Source of the DNA: JBKEDC01 sp047975205
Lineage (GTDB): Bacteria > Bacteroidota > Bacteroidia > Bacteroidales > Prolixibacteraceae
Direction of reading: 5' to 3'
Assembly: GCA_047975205.1 (NCBI GenBank)
Contig: JBKEDC010000016.1
Span: 14,459 to 78,458 of the forward strand
DNA length: 64,000 nucleotides
Shown here: positions 27,179-36,398 of the stretch, one piece after another
How positions within the stretch are numbered: position 1 is the stretch's first letter
Layout: each line of letters starts with the position of its first letter
Notes under the pieces: model-generated
Databases searched by the model: none
What the model was told of the DNA's origin: nothing
What the model saw: only the letters and a program-made list of their open reading frames with translations
Program-made: the position numbers and the translations under genes

Positions 27179-29452
27179 ATGCTTAAAATGAAATATTTAA
27201 TGCTAATTGTAATTTGTGTTGTGGGTATTGTGTTGGCAGTTGTTTCCCCTCGTCAAGAGAAAAAAAATGTAGAACAACCCGGTTTAGTTCCATATCCGAA
27301 TTCGCTTCAATTGTCGGAAGGTTTTTTCAAAGGCAAAGAAGTTTCTATTATTAATGAAACACCTTATTCTCTTCCGAATACACTTACTGCTGATTTAGGG
27401 CAGTATTTTCAGATAAAAAACAATAAGAGGTCGGCTACTATCACCATAATTCAAGATGAAGAATTAGAGAACGAAGCATACGATTTAGATATAACTAAAA
27501 ATAAGATAGAAATACGTGCCAGCGGCAGGAATGGAACTATTTATGGGTTTACCACTTTGTTGCAATTGCTCAATCAATATGCTGCATATGGTGAAGTTGC
27601 CTTGCCTTGCATGAAAATTAAAGATAAACCTCAATATGCTTGGCGAGGGATGCACTTAGATGTTTGTCGCCACTTTTTTAATGTAGATGAGGTAAAGAAA
27701 ATGCTTGATGCTATGGCTCTGAATAAACTTAATGTATTTCATTGGCACCTTACTGATGATCAAGGTTGGCGAATAGAGATAAAGAGATATCCTCTTTTAA
27801 CAGAAAAAGGAGCTTGGAGGAAAGAAACAGTTAAGAATCACATGGCAAATCACCCGAAAGAGTTTGATGGGAAACGATATGGTGGATACTACACCCCAGA
27901 GCAAATAAAAGAAGTAGTGGCTTATGCTGATAATTTAGGGATACAAATAGTTCCGGAAATAGAAATGCCCGGTCATGCTGTGGCAGCGGCAATGGCATAT
28001 CCGGGACTTACGTGCACCGGAAATCCTAAACCATTTAATGAATGGGGAGTGAGTGATGATGTATTCTGTGCAGGCAATGATAGTACATTTATATTCTTGC
28101 AAAATGTAATTGATGAAGTAGTGGCACTCTTCCCATCAGAGTATATCCATATCGGAGGCGATGAGTGTCCGAAAGATAAGTGGGAGAAATGTCCTAAATG
28201 TCAGGTGCGAATAAAAAGACAAGGACTGCAAGATGAAATGGAATTACAAAGCTATTTTGTTAAGCGTATGGAACATTATATCAATTCGAAAGGGAAAAAA
28301 GTAATCGGATGGGATGAAATTATGGAAGGCGGATTGGCAGAAAGAGCTACGGTAATGTCATGGCGAGGGGAAAAGGGTGGATTGGAAGCAGCATCGCATG
28401 GTCATGATGTAATTATTTGTCCGAATGAGGAGGTTTATCTTAATTTTTATCAGAGTAATTATAATGAACCGTTAGCAATTGCCGGATGCATTACCATGGA
28501 AGATATTTACAATTGGTCGCCCATGCCTGATAGCTTGGCTCCGGAATTCAAACATCACGTGTTGGGATCGCAAGGCAACATATGGACAGAATATATACAA
28601 ACAGATGATGAATTGGAATACATGGCATATCCTAGACTTTGCGCTTTGGCAGAAATGCTTTGGACTGAAGATTCTATTCAAAATTTTGATAGATTTACAG
28701 ATAGAATGAATTGGCAATACGAACGATTAGATCGCTTAAACATTAACTATCGTATCCCTTATCCCGAGAAAATATTACCCATCGAAGCTCTAACTCCGGA
28801 GCATAACACGCTTGATTTGTCTATGCCTATGAAGAATGCAGTTGTTTACTATACACTTGATGGTTCTCAGCCCAAAGAAGATGGGATAAGATATTCCGGA
28901 AAACCTTTAGTTTTTGATACAGAACGTCAGCTCCCGATAATACTAAAATGTGCAACTAAAATGCTTAATGGAAGGTGGAGTGCAGTTCACACCTCAAAAG
29001 TAAATTTTGGAATAATGAAATCTGTAAATGTAGATGTTGAGGAGGGAGCAATTTATGAATTGAAAGAAGGCGATTTTAGTACGGCAAATGTAGATTTTTC
29101 CTTAGATAAAGAATTGAGTATTCAACAAGGTATCCATCCATCGGATAATGCCCCTAATCATTTTTTTGCTGAACAAATAAGTGGATATATAAAAGTGCCT
29201 GAATCTGGTATTTATACCTTTACATTAACTTCTTCCGATGGCAGCATGCTCATGATAAACGGACAGAAAATAATAGATAACGATGGATTTTGTTACGAGC
29301 GAATTCGCGAGGGAAGAGTGGCTTTGGAAGAAGGTTTACATTCTTTTGAGCTAAGACATTTTCAAGCAAAATATGCTTATTCTCTGAAGCTCAGAGCAAC
29401 GGCTCCCAATGGTCAAATTATTAATTTCGATGAAGAAAATGTGTATCACTGA
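27179..29452 (+). CDS. Beta-N-acetylhexosaminidase (GH20) with C-terminal PA14 domain
   Basis: Removes terminal beta-linked GlcNAc or GalNAc by substrate-assisted catalysis. It starts with a hydrophobic signal or anchor (about 4-24). A GH20 N-terminal domain follows, then the catalytic barrel with WHLTDDQGWRIEIKRYP and the Asp-Glu pair D328-E329 in HIGGDEC. After the barrel comes a chitobiase C-terminal-like segment (about 535-610; VVYYTLDGSQP) and a PA14 domain (about 635-745; GYIKVPESGIYTFTLTSSDG), often carbohydrate-binding. The frame is open back to 27074 inside the previous gene, but only the ATG at 27179 (or 27188) opens the signal sequence, and the upstream part would cross a hairpin. 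It likely acts in the periplasm. Confidence 0.93.
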   Translation: MLKMKYLMLIVICVVGIVLAVVSPRQEKKNVEQPGLVPYPNSLQLSEGFFKGKEVSIINETPYSLPNTLTADLGQYFQIKNNKRSATITIIQDEELENEAYDLDITKNKIEIRASGRNGTIYGFTTLLQLLNQYAAYGEVALPCMKIKDKPQYAWRGMHLDVCRHFFNVDEVKKMLDAMALNKLNVFHWHLTDDQGWRIEIKRYPLLTEKGAWRKETVKNHMANHPKEFDGKRYGGYYTPEQIKEVVAYADNLGIQIVPEIEMPGHAVAAAMAYPGLTCTGNPKPFNEWGVSDDVFCAGNDSTFIFLQNVIDEVVALFPSEYIHIGGDECPKDKWEKCPKCQVRIKRQGLQDEMELQSYFVKRMEHYINSKGKKVIGWDEIMEGGLAERATVMSWRGEKGGLEAASHGHDVIICPNEEVYLNFYQSNYNEPLAIAGCITMEDIYNWSPMPDSLAPEFKHHVLGSQGNIWTEYIQTDDELEYMAYPRLCALAEMLWTEDSIQNFDRFTDRMNWQYERLDRLNINYRIPYPEKILPIEALTPEHNTLDLSMPMKNAVVYYTLDGSQPKEDGIRYSGKPLVFDTERQLPIILKCATKMLNGRWSAVHTSKVNFGIMKSVNVDVEEGAIYELKEGDFSTANVDFSLDKELSIQQGIHPSDNAPNHFFAEQISGYIKVPESGIYTFTLTSSDGSMLMINGQKIIDNDGFCYERIREGRVALEEGLHSFELRHFQAKYAYSLKLRATAPNGQIINFDEENVYH

Positions 29453-29476
29453 TTATTAACTTTATGTGATAGATTT

Positions 29477-30559
29477 ATGAAACGTTTGCTTGCTTTAGAT
29501 GCTTTTCGAGGCTTTACCGTGGTAGGGATGATATTAGTAAATGTACCCGGAGACTGGAGTTATGTGTATGCTCCATTGCTTCATTCCAAGTGGAATGGAT
29601 TAACCTTGGCAGATCTGGTATTCCCATTTTTTATATTTATAATGGGAGTGTCGGTAATGCTGTCTTTCACGAAAGCAGTGAGTAAAGGAGCCGGCAAGAA
29701 AAGCTTAATGCATAAGATTATTAAACGAAGTCTTATTATATTCACAGTTGGTGTATTTCTGAATTTGATTGCCTATCGTTTTCAAGAGCTTAGAATCCCG
29801 GGAGTTCTGCAACGCATCGCTATTGTGTATTTTATCATAGCAACAATGTTTATTCACTTGAATAGAAAGCAAATTTATGGAATCGGTCTCGTTATGCTCA
29901 TATGCTATTGGATAATAATGATTTTTATCCCCATTCCGGGCGAAGCAACTCCCAATTTAGAACCGGGAAAGAATTGGAGTAATTATATAGATAATTTGTT
30001 AATTCCATTCAAGCAGCATGGTGGAACGTGGGATCCCGAAGGGTTATTGAGCACTATTCCGAGCATTTGCACCGCTATACTTGGTCTTCAATTAGGAGAA
30101 ACAGTGTTGAACAAGGAGCTAAACACAGATACTATAAAGATAATATTCATTACCGGTTCGTTATTAATCTCTATTGGTTTCCTATGGTCGTTTAGTTTCC
30201 CGGTGAATAAGAATATTTGGTCGTGTTCTTACGTGTTGTTAACCGGAGGAATAGCTAATCTGCTATTGGCTTTGTTTATATATTTGATTGATATAAAGTC
30301 AAAATATAGATGGGCAGCAATTGGATTTACTTTTGGATCTAATGCATTAATGGCCTATATATTCCATTATTTGCTCATCATTCCGTTTTCTTGGATGAAT
30401 ATAGAAGGAAAAAATATCCAAGAATGGTTTATGCATATTATTCCGGAACTTGATTTTTCACTGAAGTTTTCTTCTTTGCTTTGGGCGATACTGTTCACAA
30501 CTATCTGCTACCTGCCGATGAGATGGATGGATAAAAGAAGAATTTTCGTGAAAATCTAA
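29477..30559 (+). CDS. NagX/HGSNAT-like membrane acyltransferase (DUF5009 type)
   Basis: A 360-residue integral membrane protein with about ten helices. It opens with LLALDAFRGFTVVGMILVN and LTLADLVFPFFIFIMGVSVMLSF, hallmarks of the family that includes human heparan-alpha-glucosaminide N-acetyltransferase and bacterial NagX. Members are thought to move acyl groups across the membrane to glucosamine. Placed last in a GlcNAc-type locus, it may N-acetylate glucosamine released in the periplasm so that it can enter the GlcNAc route. That is an inference from family and context. It lies 24 bases after the hexosaminidase gene and ends at a terminator. Confidence 0.85.
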   Translation: MKRLLALDAFRGFTVVGMILVNVPGDWSYVYAPLLHSKWNGLTLADLVFPFFIFIMGVSVMLSFTKAVSKGAGKKSLMHKIIKRSLIIFTVGVFLNLIAYRFQELRIPGVLQRIAIVYFIIATMFIHLNRKQIYGIGLVMLICYWIIMIFIPIPGEATPNLEPGKNWSNYIDNLLIPFKQHGGTWDPEGLLSTIPSICTAILGLQLGETVLNKELNTDTIKIIFITGSLLISIGFLWSFSFPVNKNIWSCSYVLLTGGIANLLLALFIYLIDIKSKYRWAAIGFTFGSNALMAYIFHYLLIIPFSWMNIEGKNIQEWFMHIIPELDFSLKFSSLLWAILFTTICYLPMRWMDKRRIFVKI

Positions 30560-30620
30560 ATAGACAACTATCCACTGTTAGTTGGAATAAGCCTTTTTTC
30601 TCTTTTCATCTCTAAGAATA

Positions 30621-30655
30621 AAAAAACCTGTTGATTAATTTCAACAGGTTTTTCT
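30621..30655. terminator. Bidirectional terminator between NagX-like gene and tRNA-Gly
   Basis: Ten-bp perfect stem (30625-30634 with 30641-30650) flanked by an A tract on the left and a T tract on the right, so it works for both converging transcripts. Confidence 0.88.
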
Positions 30656-30658
30656 CTG

Positions 30659-30731
30659 AGCGGGAGACGGGATTCAAACCCGCGACCCTTAGCTTGGAAG
30701 GCTAATGCTCTATCAGCTGAGCTACTCCCGC
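30659..30731 (-). tRNA. tRNA-Gly (anticodon TCC)
   Basis: On the minus strand the 73 bases fold into a full cloverleaf. The acceptor is GCGGGAG with CTCCCGC, the D arm is GCTC/GAGC, the anticodon stem is TTAGC/GCTAA with loop CTTCCAA, and the T loop is TTCAAAT. Discriminator is T, as expected for glycine. CCA is not encoded. It reads GGA and GGG codons. Its transcript would end at the terminator at 30621-30655. Confidence 0.96.
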
Positions 30732-31161
30732 AACTTTTGTTATGAATAACTGGTGCAAGATACAGAATTATTTTTGAACTAAAGAATAAAAGGTTTGCCT
30801 TCTTTCAAAAATATTTGAATTGTAGTCTGCAATTTTTATTTTGCCTGTTAGTAGATTTCTTTTTTTACAAGAAAAAATATAAGAATTTATCTGATTAATG
30901 AGCTTATTTCTTGTAGATAGTTAAAATAAGAAGCATAAAGATATTTTATTCTCAAGAAATCACATGAAAAATATCAATCTTCTTTATCCTTTCTAAAGAA
31001 ATGGGGCAACAAGAACTAATCTATCTTTTTTAGTCCCGATAACAAGAATGGAAATACCAATCGTTTTACATATTTAGTTGAGGAAGTAGTGCGAAATTTT
31101 TGCTACATTCACTTTTATGGCTGATTTTCTGCTACTAAGGATAAAAATCGCTTTAAAACAT
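30732..31161. other. AT-rich intergenic region between tRNA-Gly and the xylose operon
   Basis: About 430 bases holding the divergent control regions of the tRNA and xylB. No supported open frame or RNA gene was seen. No regulator gene for xylose is adjacent. Confidence 0.55.
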
Positions 31162-31191
31162 TTTGTAAAAATCAAAACTCTATTACATTTG
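31162..31191 (+). promoter_or_regulatory. Promoter of the xylose operon
   Basis: TTTG (31162-31165), 18-base spacer, TACATTTG (31184-31191). The predicted start near 31197 leaves a leader of about 27 bases before xylB. Confidence 0.7.
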
Positions 31192-31223
31192 CAGAACACA
31201 ACGGAATAGTTAATAAAATTACT

Positions 31224-32708
31224 ATGTATTTATTAGGATTTGATATTGGCAGCTCATCGGTAAAAGTAGCTTTAGTTGATGGTTCAAACGGAAACTGTAT
31301 AGCAAACTCATTTTACCCTAAACAAGAAATGAAAATGATTGCCCATCAATCAGGATGGGCAGAACAAGAACCTGAACAATGGTGGTTGTTGCTTAAGAAA
31401 GCTTTAGCTGCTGTCTTGAATGAAGCAAAAATTGATGTTGCTCAGATTGATGCTATCGGAATTTCCTATCAGATGCACGGTTTGGTATGCGTCGATAAAA
31501 ACCAACAAGTACTTCGTCCATCGATTATTTGGTGTGATAGTAGAGCTACGAGTATTGGCAGAAAAGCTTTCGTTGATTTAGGGAAAGGAAAATGCTTGAG
31601 CCATTTGTTAAATTCTCCGGGTAATTTTACAGCTTCTAAATTGAAGTGGGTGAAAGATAATGAACCCGAAGTATATGAAAGGATTGATAAGATTATGCTT
31701 CCCGGCGATTATATTGCTATGCGATTAAGTGGAAAGGTTCAAACTACTATAGGAAACCTATCGGAGGGTATGTTTTGGGATTTTGAAGAAAATGCACCAG
31801 CAAAATTTTTGCTCGATTATTATGGTTTTAACGAAAGCATATTACCTGAAATTGTAGAAACATTTTCTGTACAATCAGAGTTGTCGCCTCAAGCAGCTAG
31901 AGAGCTAGGTTTGTGTACCGGTATTAAAATCAGCTATCGTGCAGGCGATCAGCCCAATAATGCCTTATCATTAAACGTGCTTAATCCGGGAGAAATTGCT
32001 ACAACGGCAGGAACGTCGGGAGTGGTATATGGTGTGAGCGATGAAATTAAGTATGATGCGAAATCTCGTGTGAATACTTTTGCTCACGTAAACCACAAGG
32101 TAGATACTACTCGACTGGGTGTATTGTTATGCATTAACGGTACGGGTATTCAAAACTCATGGTTGCGCAATAATATGATCGGAAATATGAGCTATGAAGA
32201 AATGAATAAATTGGCATCCAGTGCACCAATTGGAGCCGGTGGAATTTCGGTATTGCCTTTCGGTAACGGGGCAGAACGTGTATTAGAAAACAAAACATTA
32301 TCTTCTATCATATCAGGAATAGATTTCAACCAACACAACATATCGCATATTTGTAGAGCAGTTCAAGAAGGTATCGTATTTTCGTTTAAATACGGTATGG
32401 ATATCATGGCTGATATGGGAATCACGGCAAACGTTATACGTGCAGGTAAAGCAAATATGTTTTTAAGTCCATTATTTCGCGAAACACTGGCAAGTGTGTC
32501 GGGTGCAACTATTGAATTATACAACACTGATGGCGCCGTAGGAGCTGCACGTGGGGCAGGAATAGGTTCAGGTTATTATGCATCGGCACAGGAAGCCTTT
32601 GAAGGACTTAGAAAGATTGATATAATAGAGCCTTCTTCAAAAGAAAAAACAGCATATCTCGATGCTTATGAGAATTGGAAAAATCAGTTATTAAACAATT
32701 TAAAATAA
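31224..32708 (+). CDS. xylB: Xylulokinase
   Basis: FGGY-family kinase that phosphorylates D-xylulose to xylulose-5-phosphate. The 494-residue protein starts with the phosphate-binding motif LGFDIGSSSVKV. It has the substrate segment SYQMHGLVCVD and IIWCDSRA, the catalytic aspartate D242 in YRAGDQPNNAL, and the C-terminal FGGY ATP-binding motifs (GAVGAARGAGIGSGYY). It is the first gene of the xylose operon, with xylA five bases after its stop. Confidence 0.95.
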   Translation: MYLLGFDIGSSSVKVALVDGSNGNCIANSFYPKQEMKMIAHQSGWAEQEPEQWWLLLKKALAAVLNEAKIDVAQIDAIGISYQMHGLVCVDKNQQVLRPSIIWCDSRATSIGRKAFVDLGKGKCLSHLLNSPGNFTASKLKWVKDNEPEVYERIDKIMLPGDYIAMRLSGKVQTTIGNLSEGMFWDFEENAPAKFLLDYYGFNESILPEIVETFSVQSELSPQAARELGLCTGIKISYRAGDQPNNALSLNVLNPGEIATTAGTSGVVYGVSDEIKYDAKSRVNTFAHVNHKVDTTRLGVLLCINGTGIQNSWLRNNMIGNMSYEEMNKLASSAPIGAGGISVLPFGNGAERVLENKTLSSIISGIDFNQHNISHICRAVQEGIVFSFKYGMDIMADMGITANVIRAGKANMFLSPLFRETLASVSGATIELYNTDGAVGAARGAGIGSGYYASAQEAFEGLRKIDIIEPSSKEKTAYLDAYENWKNQLLNNLK

Positions 32709-32713
32709 AGGTC

Positions 32714-34039
32714 ATGACAGTTTTTAAAGGAAACAAAGAGTATTTCCCGAATATTGATAAAATTAGGTATGAAGGAGCGGAATCTAAAAATCCGTTGGCA
32801 TTCAAATGGTATGATGAAAATCGTATAGTTGCAGGCAAAACATTGAAAGAACATTTGCGCTATGCTATTGCTTATTGGCACACATTTTGTGATCAAGGAG
32901 GTGATCCGTTTGGTGGAGCAACTCAAAACCTACCGTGGTTGCAGGGAAAAGACCGTATTGAATTAGCTAAAAATAAAATGGATGCAGCATTTGAATTTAT
33001 CACCAAAATCGGTGCTCCCCTATTTTGTTTCCACGATGTAGATGTAGTAGGTAATGGCTCAGTTTGGGAAATAGAAAAAGCTCTAGAGGTGATGGTTCCC
33101 GAGGCTAAAGCAAGAATGGAAGCCACCGGGGTTAAATTGCTTTGGGGCACTGCCAATGTTTTCAATGATGCACGCTATATGAACGGAGCTTCTACGAATC
33201 CGAATTTTGATGTATTGGCAAATGCCGGTGTTCAAGTAAAAAATGCCATCGATGCAACTATTGCCTTGGGAGGTACCGGATATACGTTCTGGGGTGGACG
33301 CGAAGGCTATATGAGCTTGTTGAATACAAAAACAAAAGATGAGTTGGAGCATATGGCTCAATTTATGACTATGGCTCGCGATTATGCTCGTAAAAATGGA
33401 TTTAAGGGAACTTTCTTTGTGGAACCAAAACCAATGGAACCTTCAAAACATCAGTATGATTACGATGTGCAGACTATTGTTGGCTTCTTGAATAAATATA
33501 ACTTACAAGATGATTTCAAGATCAATATCGAATGGAATCACGCTACTTTAGCGGGTCACACCTTTGCACATGAAATTCGCATGGCAGGCGATTGTGGAAT
33601 GTTAGGCTCGATTGATGCTAATAAAGGTGATGCCCAGAATGGTTGGGATACGGATGAATTTCCAACGAACATTAATGAAACGGTGGAAGCAATGTTAGAA
33701 TTTCTAGCTGCCGGCGGCGTAACTGATGGTGGTGTGAATTTCGATGCTAAGGTTCGTCGTAACTCAACTGATTTAGAGGATATTTTCATCGCTCATATTA
33801 GTGGAATGGATACTTTTGCTCGCGGTTTGATTATTGCTGATAGAATCCGAACAGAATCTGATTATCTTAAACTACGCGATGAGCGTTATGCTTCATTTGC
33901 TGCCGGTAAAGGAGCTTCATTTGCTGCCGGCAATATGTCTTTAGAGCAACTTTATGTTTGTGCCAAAGAAATAGGCGAACCTAAACAAATCAGTGGTAAA
34001 CAAGAAATGTTCGAACAGCTGATTAACTGTTATATTTAA
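32714..34039 (+). CDS. xylA: Xylose isomerase
   Basis: Interconverts D-xylose and D-xylulose with two divalent metals. At 441 residues it is a class II (long) enzyme. Catalytic H107 and D110 are in FCFHDVDVVG, and the metal-binding Glu is in VEPKPMEPSKHQYD. The second site is around INIEWNHATLAGHTF and GSIDANKGD. The frame is open back to 32675 inside xylB, but the ATG at 32714 begins the conserved MTVFKGNKEYFPNIDKI start and leaves five bases between the genes. Confidence 0.97.
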   Translation: MTVFKGNKEYFPNIDKIRYEGAESKNPLAFKWYDENRIVAGKTLKEHLRYAIAYWHTFCDQGGDPFGGATQNLPWLQGKDRIELAKNKMDAAFEFITKIGAPLFCFHDVDVVGNGSVWEIEKALEVMVPEAKARMEATGVKLLWGTANVFNDARYMNGASTNPNFDVLANAGVQVKNAIDATIALGGTGYTFWGGREGYMSLLNTKTKDELEHMAQFMTMARDYARKNGFKGTFFVEPKPMEPSKHQYDYDVQTIVGFLNKYNLQDDFKINIEWNHATLAGHTFAHEIRMAGDCGMLGSIDANKGDAQNGWDTDEFPTNINETVEAMLEFLAAGGVTDGGVNFDAKVRRNSTDLEDIFIAHISGMDTFARGLIIADRIRTESDYLKLRDERYASFAAGKGASFAAGNMSLEQLYVCAKEIGEPKQISGKQEMFEQLINCYI

Positions 34040-34056
34040 CGATATATTGTAAAAAT

Positions 34057-34095
34057 AAAATCCCAATTTCGCTTGTGGCGGATTGGGATTTTTTT
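34057..34095 (+). terminator. Terminator or attenuator between xylA and the xylose porter
   Basis: Eleven-bp stem (34057-34067 with 34082-34092) followed by a T tract, 18 bases before the porter's start codon. With no clear promoter after it, it may act as a partial terminator inside the operon. Confidence 0.75.
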
Positions 34096-34112
34096 GTAAA
34101 AACTATTAAACC

Positions 34113-35498
34113 ATGAAACAACAAACCAACACCTTATATATATTTGGCATAACTCTAGTGGCCACAATCGGCGGATTGCTATTTGGTTATGATACCGCCG
34201 TCATTTCAGGAGCTGAGCAATCGGTTCAAGCATTTTTAATAACGCCTTTGGGATTAAACTCATTTGTGCATGGCATCACTACCTCTAGTGCGCTTATCGG
34301 ATGTATTATCGGAGCTGCCATTTCCGGATATATGGCTTCAACCCTAGGACGAAGAAAATCATTGATGATTGCAGCGTTGCTATTCTTTATTTCTGCATTA
34401 GGCTCAGGAGCACCTGAATTATTATTCTTTGAGAAAGGTGTTCCAACCATAGGACTATTGTATATGTTTAATCTCTACCGGGTGATTGGTGGAATTGGTG
34501 TGGGTTTAGCATCTGCTGTCTGCCCAATGTATATTGGAGAGATTGCTCCGGCTAATATTAGGGGTAGATTAGTTTCGTTCAATCAATTTGCCATTATATT
34601 CGGCATGTTGGTGGTTTACTTTGTAAATTGGGGAATTGCCAGTGGTAAAACTATGGAGTGGATTAATGAGATTGGATGGCGGAGAATGTTTTGGTCAGAA
34701 GCTATTCCGGCAGGCCTATTTGGATTCTTGCTATTCTTTGTTCCCGAATCCCCTCGTTGGTTGGTTCTGAATAAGAAAGAGGCTGAAGCGAGTAAAATCT
34801 TAGCCAAAATAAACGGGGTAGAAGCAGCCGGTTTAATTCTGTCGGAAATTAAACAAACGGCGTTAAACACACCGAAGAATACCAAGTTATTTTCTTATGG
34901 GAAAAAAGTAATTATTATCGGAGTGCTAGCGTGTTTCTTTCAGCAATTCTGTGGTATTAATGTGGCATTATATTATGCACCACGTATCTTTGAGAGTATG
35001 GGAGCAGGAAGAGATGCTTCGATGTTGCAAACCATTGTTATGGGATTAGTAAATGTTATCTTTACTGTGGTTGCCATTTTAACCGTTGATAAGTTTGGCA
35101 GAAAACCATTGCTCATGATTGGCAGTATAGGCATGACAGTGGGTATGTTTGCCATTGGTGGATTGGCTTTTGCCGAAGTAATCGGAATGAGCACCTTGGT
35201 ATTTATGATTATTTATACTGCATCGTTCATGATGTCGTGGGGACCGGTGTGCTGGGTGTTGGTTTCAGAATTATTCCCTAATGCTATTCGAGGAAAGGCT
35301 ACGGCTATTGCTGTTGCTTTCCAATGGATAGCTAACTTTTTAATTTCGGCTACTTTTCCGGCAATGGCAGATTTCAGTACCGGAGGGACATATTGTTTTT
35401 ATGGTTTGATGAGCCTAATCTCGTTTATCTTTGTTTGGAAAATGATCCCTGAAACAAAAGGGAAAACATTGGAAGAAATGGAGAAATTATACCGTTAG
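34113..35498 (+). CDS. MFS sugar porter, probable D-xylose:H+ symporter
   Basis: Inner-membrane sugar transporter of 461 residues and 12 helices. Sugar-porter signatures are all present: LFGYDTAVISG in helix 1, GRRKSL in loop 2-3, PMYIGEIAPANIRGRLVS, VPESPRWLV before helix 7, QQFCGINVALYYAP in helix 7, GRKPLL in loop 8-9 and PETKGKTLEEME at the end. This closely fits E. coli XylE. Xylose is inferred as substrate from xylB and xylA upstream. An internal terminator-like hairpin lies just before it, so its expression may be tuned below the enzymes. Confidence 0.93.
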   Translation: MKQQTNTLYIFGITLVATIGGLLFGYDTAVISGAEQSVQAFLITPLGLNSFVHGITTSSALIGCIIGAAISGYMASTLGRRKSLMIAALLFFISALGSGAPELLFFEKGVPTIGLLYMFNLYRVIGGIGVGLASAVCPMYIGEIAPANIRGRLVSFNQFAIIFGMLVVYFVNWGIASGKTMEWINEIGWRRMFWSEAIPAGLFGFLLFFVPESPRWLVLNKKEAEASKILAKINGVEAAGLILSEIKQTALNTPKNTKLFSYGKKVIIIGVLACFFQQFCGINVALYYAPRIFESMGAGRDASMLQTIVMGLVNVIFTVVAILTVDKFGRKPLLMIGSIGMTVGMFAIGGLAFAEVIGMSTLVFMIIYTASFMMSWGPVCWVLVSELFPNAIRGKATAIAVAFQWIANFLISATFPAMADFSTGGTYCFYGLMSLISFIFVWKMIPETKGKTLEEMEKLYR

Positions 35499-35523
35499 AT
35501 ATCTATCTCGTTTAGTTGTGAAT

Positions 35524-35566
35524 ACATGTAAAGCTGACTTGGCAAAGTCGGCTTTATGTGGTTTTT
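35524..35566 (+). terminator. Terminator after the xylose porter
   Basis: Stem ACATGTAAAGCTGACTT with AAGTCGGCTTTATGTGG (some G-U and mismatched pairs), loop GGCA, then a T tract. Confidence 0.8.
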
Positions 35567-35586
35567 GCTGCAAAAAGCTCGTTTAA

Positions 35587-35617
35587 TTGGGTATTTTGTG
35601 GCATTTAATTACTTTTG
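35587..35617 (+). promoter_or_regulatory. Promoter of the DUF5020-permease pair
   Basis: TTG (35587-35589), 20-base spacer, TACTTTTG (35610-35617); about 38 bases before the start codon. Confidence 0.7.
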
Positions 35618-35654
35618 CGACTTCAAAAATTTTATCCAAACAAATTAAATAACA

Positions 35655-36347
35655 ATGAAAAAGATTCTTTTATCTATTGTTGCAATTATTTTTTCAGGGG
35701 CTTTATTTGCTCAAAACATCCAAACACATTATGATTTTGGTAACTCAAGAAAATGTGTTACCACTACTGTTGAAATGTTTCGTCCCGATAAATTGGGTAG
35801 TACCTATTTCTTTGTAGATATGAATTACAATGAAGGAGATATGAAAGGTGTGACGAATGCCTATTGGGAGATTGCCCGAGCTTTTAACTTGAAGAAAGGT
35901 TCTTCTTTGGCTGCGCATGTGGAGTATAATGGAGGTGTGTTTCGTTCATCAGGTTTGGGTTTTCCAATTAACTCGGCATTCCTCGGTGGACTAGAAAACA
36001 CTTGGGCTTGGGATAACTATAATAAAACATTTACTATTCAAGGCTTATTCAAAAGTATTCAAGGTAAAAACGATGCATCATTTCAAATCACGGCAGTTTG
36101 GAACACCATGTGGTTTGATGGACGCTTCTCATTCAATGGATTCATGGATTTTTGGCGTGAAGATAATACAGCCATTACGGGAGAAAGTACAAAATATGTA
36201 TGGTTGACTGAGCCTCAGCTGTGGTATAATTTCCAGAAAGGGCTAAAAGGTTTGTCAGTTGGTTCTGAAATTGAGATGAGCTGTAACTTTTCAGGAAATT
36301 ATAAATTTATGTGTAATCCAACATTAGGAATGAAATATACCTTTTAA
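35655..36347 (+). CDS. DUF5020-family outer membrane protein
   Basis: A 230-residue protein with a signal peptide (1-19). The rest alternates polar and aromatic residues in short strands, ending in GMKYTF with a terminal phenylalanine, as outer-membrane barrels do. I recognise it as the Bacteroidales family DUF5020; the strand pattern recalls Tsx-type nucleoside channels. Its only operon partner is a purine permease 51 bases downstream, so an outer-membrane pore for nucleobases or nucleosides is a reasonable inference but unproven. Confidence 0.75.
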   Translation: MKKILLSIVAIIFSGALFAQNIQTHYDFGNSRKCVTTTVEMFRPDKLGSTYFFVDMNYNEGDMKGVTNAYWEIARAFNLKKGSSLAAHVEYNGGVFRSSGLGFPINSAFLGGLENTWAWDNYNKTFTIQGLFKSIQGKNDASFQITAVWNTMWFDGRFSFNGFMDFWREDNTAITGESTKYVWLTEPQLWYNFQKGLKGLSVGSEIEMSCNFSGNYKFMCNPTLGMKYTF

Positions 36348-36398
36348 TTGCAAAAGGTTGATAAATAAGAAGGCCTTACTTCGTTAAAAGAAATAAAT

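Noticed and set aside
36348..36398. Possible purine riboswitch before the NCS2 permease
   Set aside because: The gap is only 51 bases and no purine-aptamer core is visible here or upstream of DUF5020.
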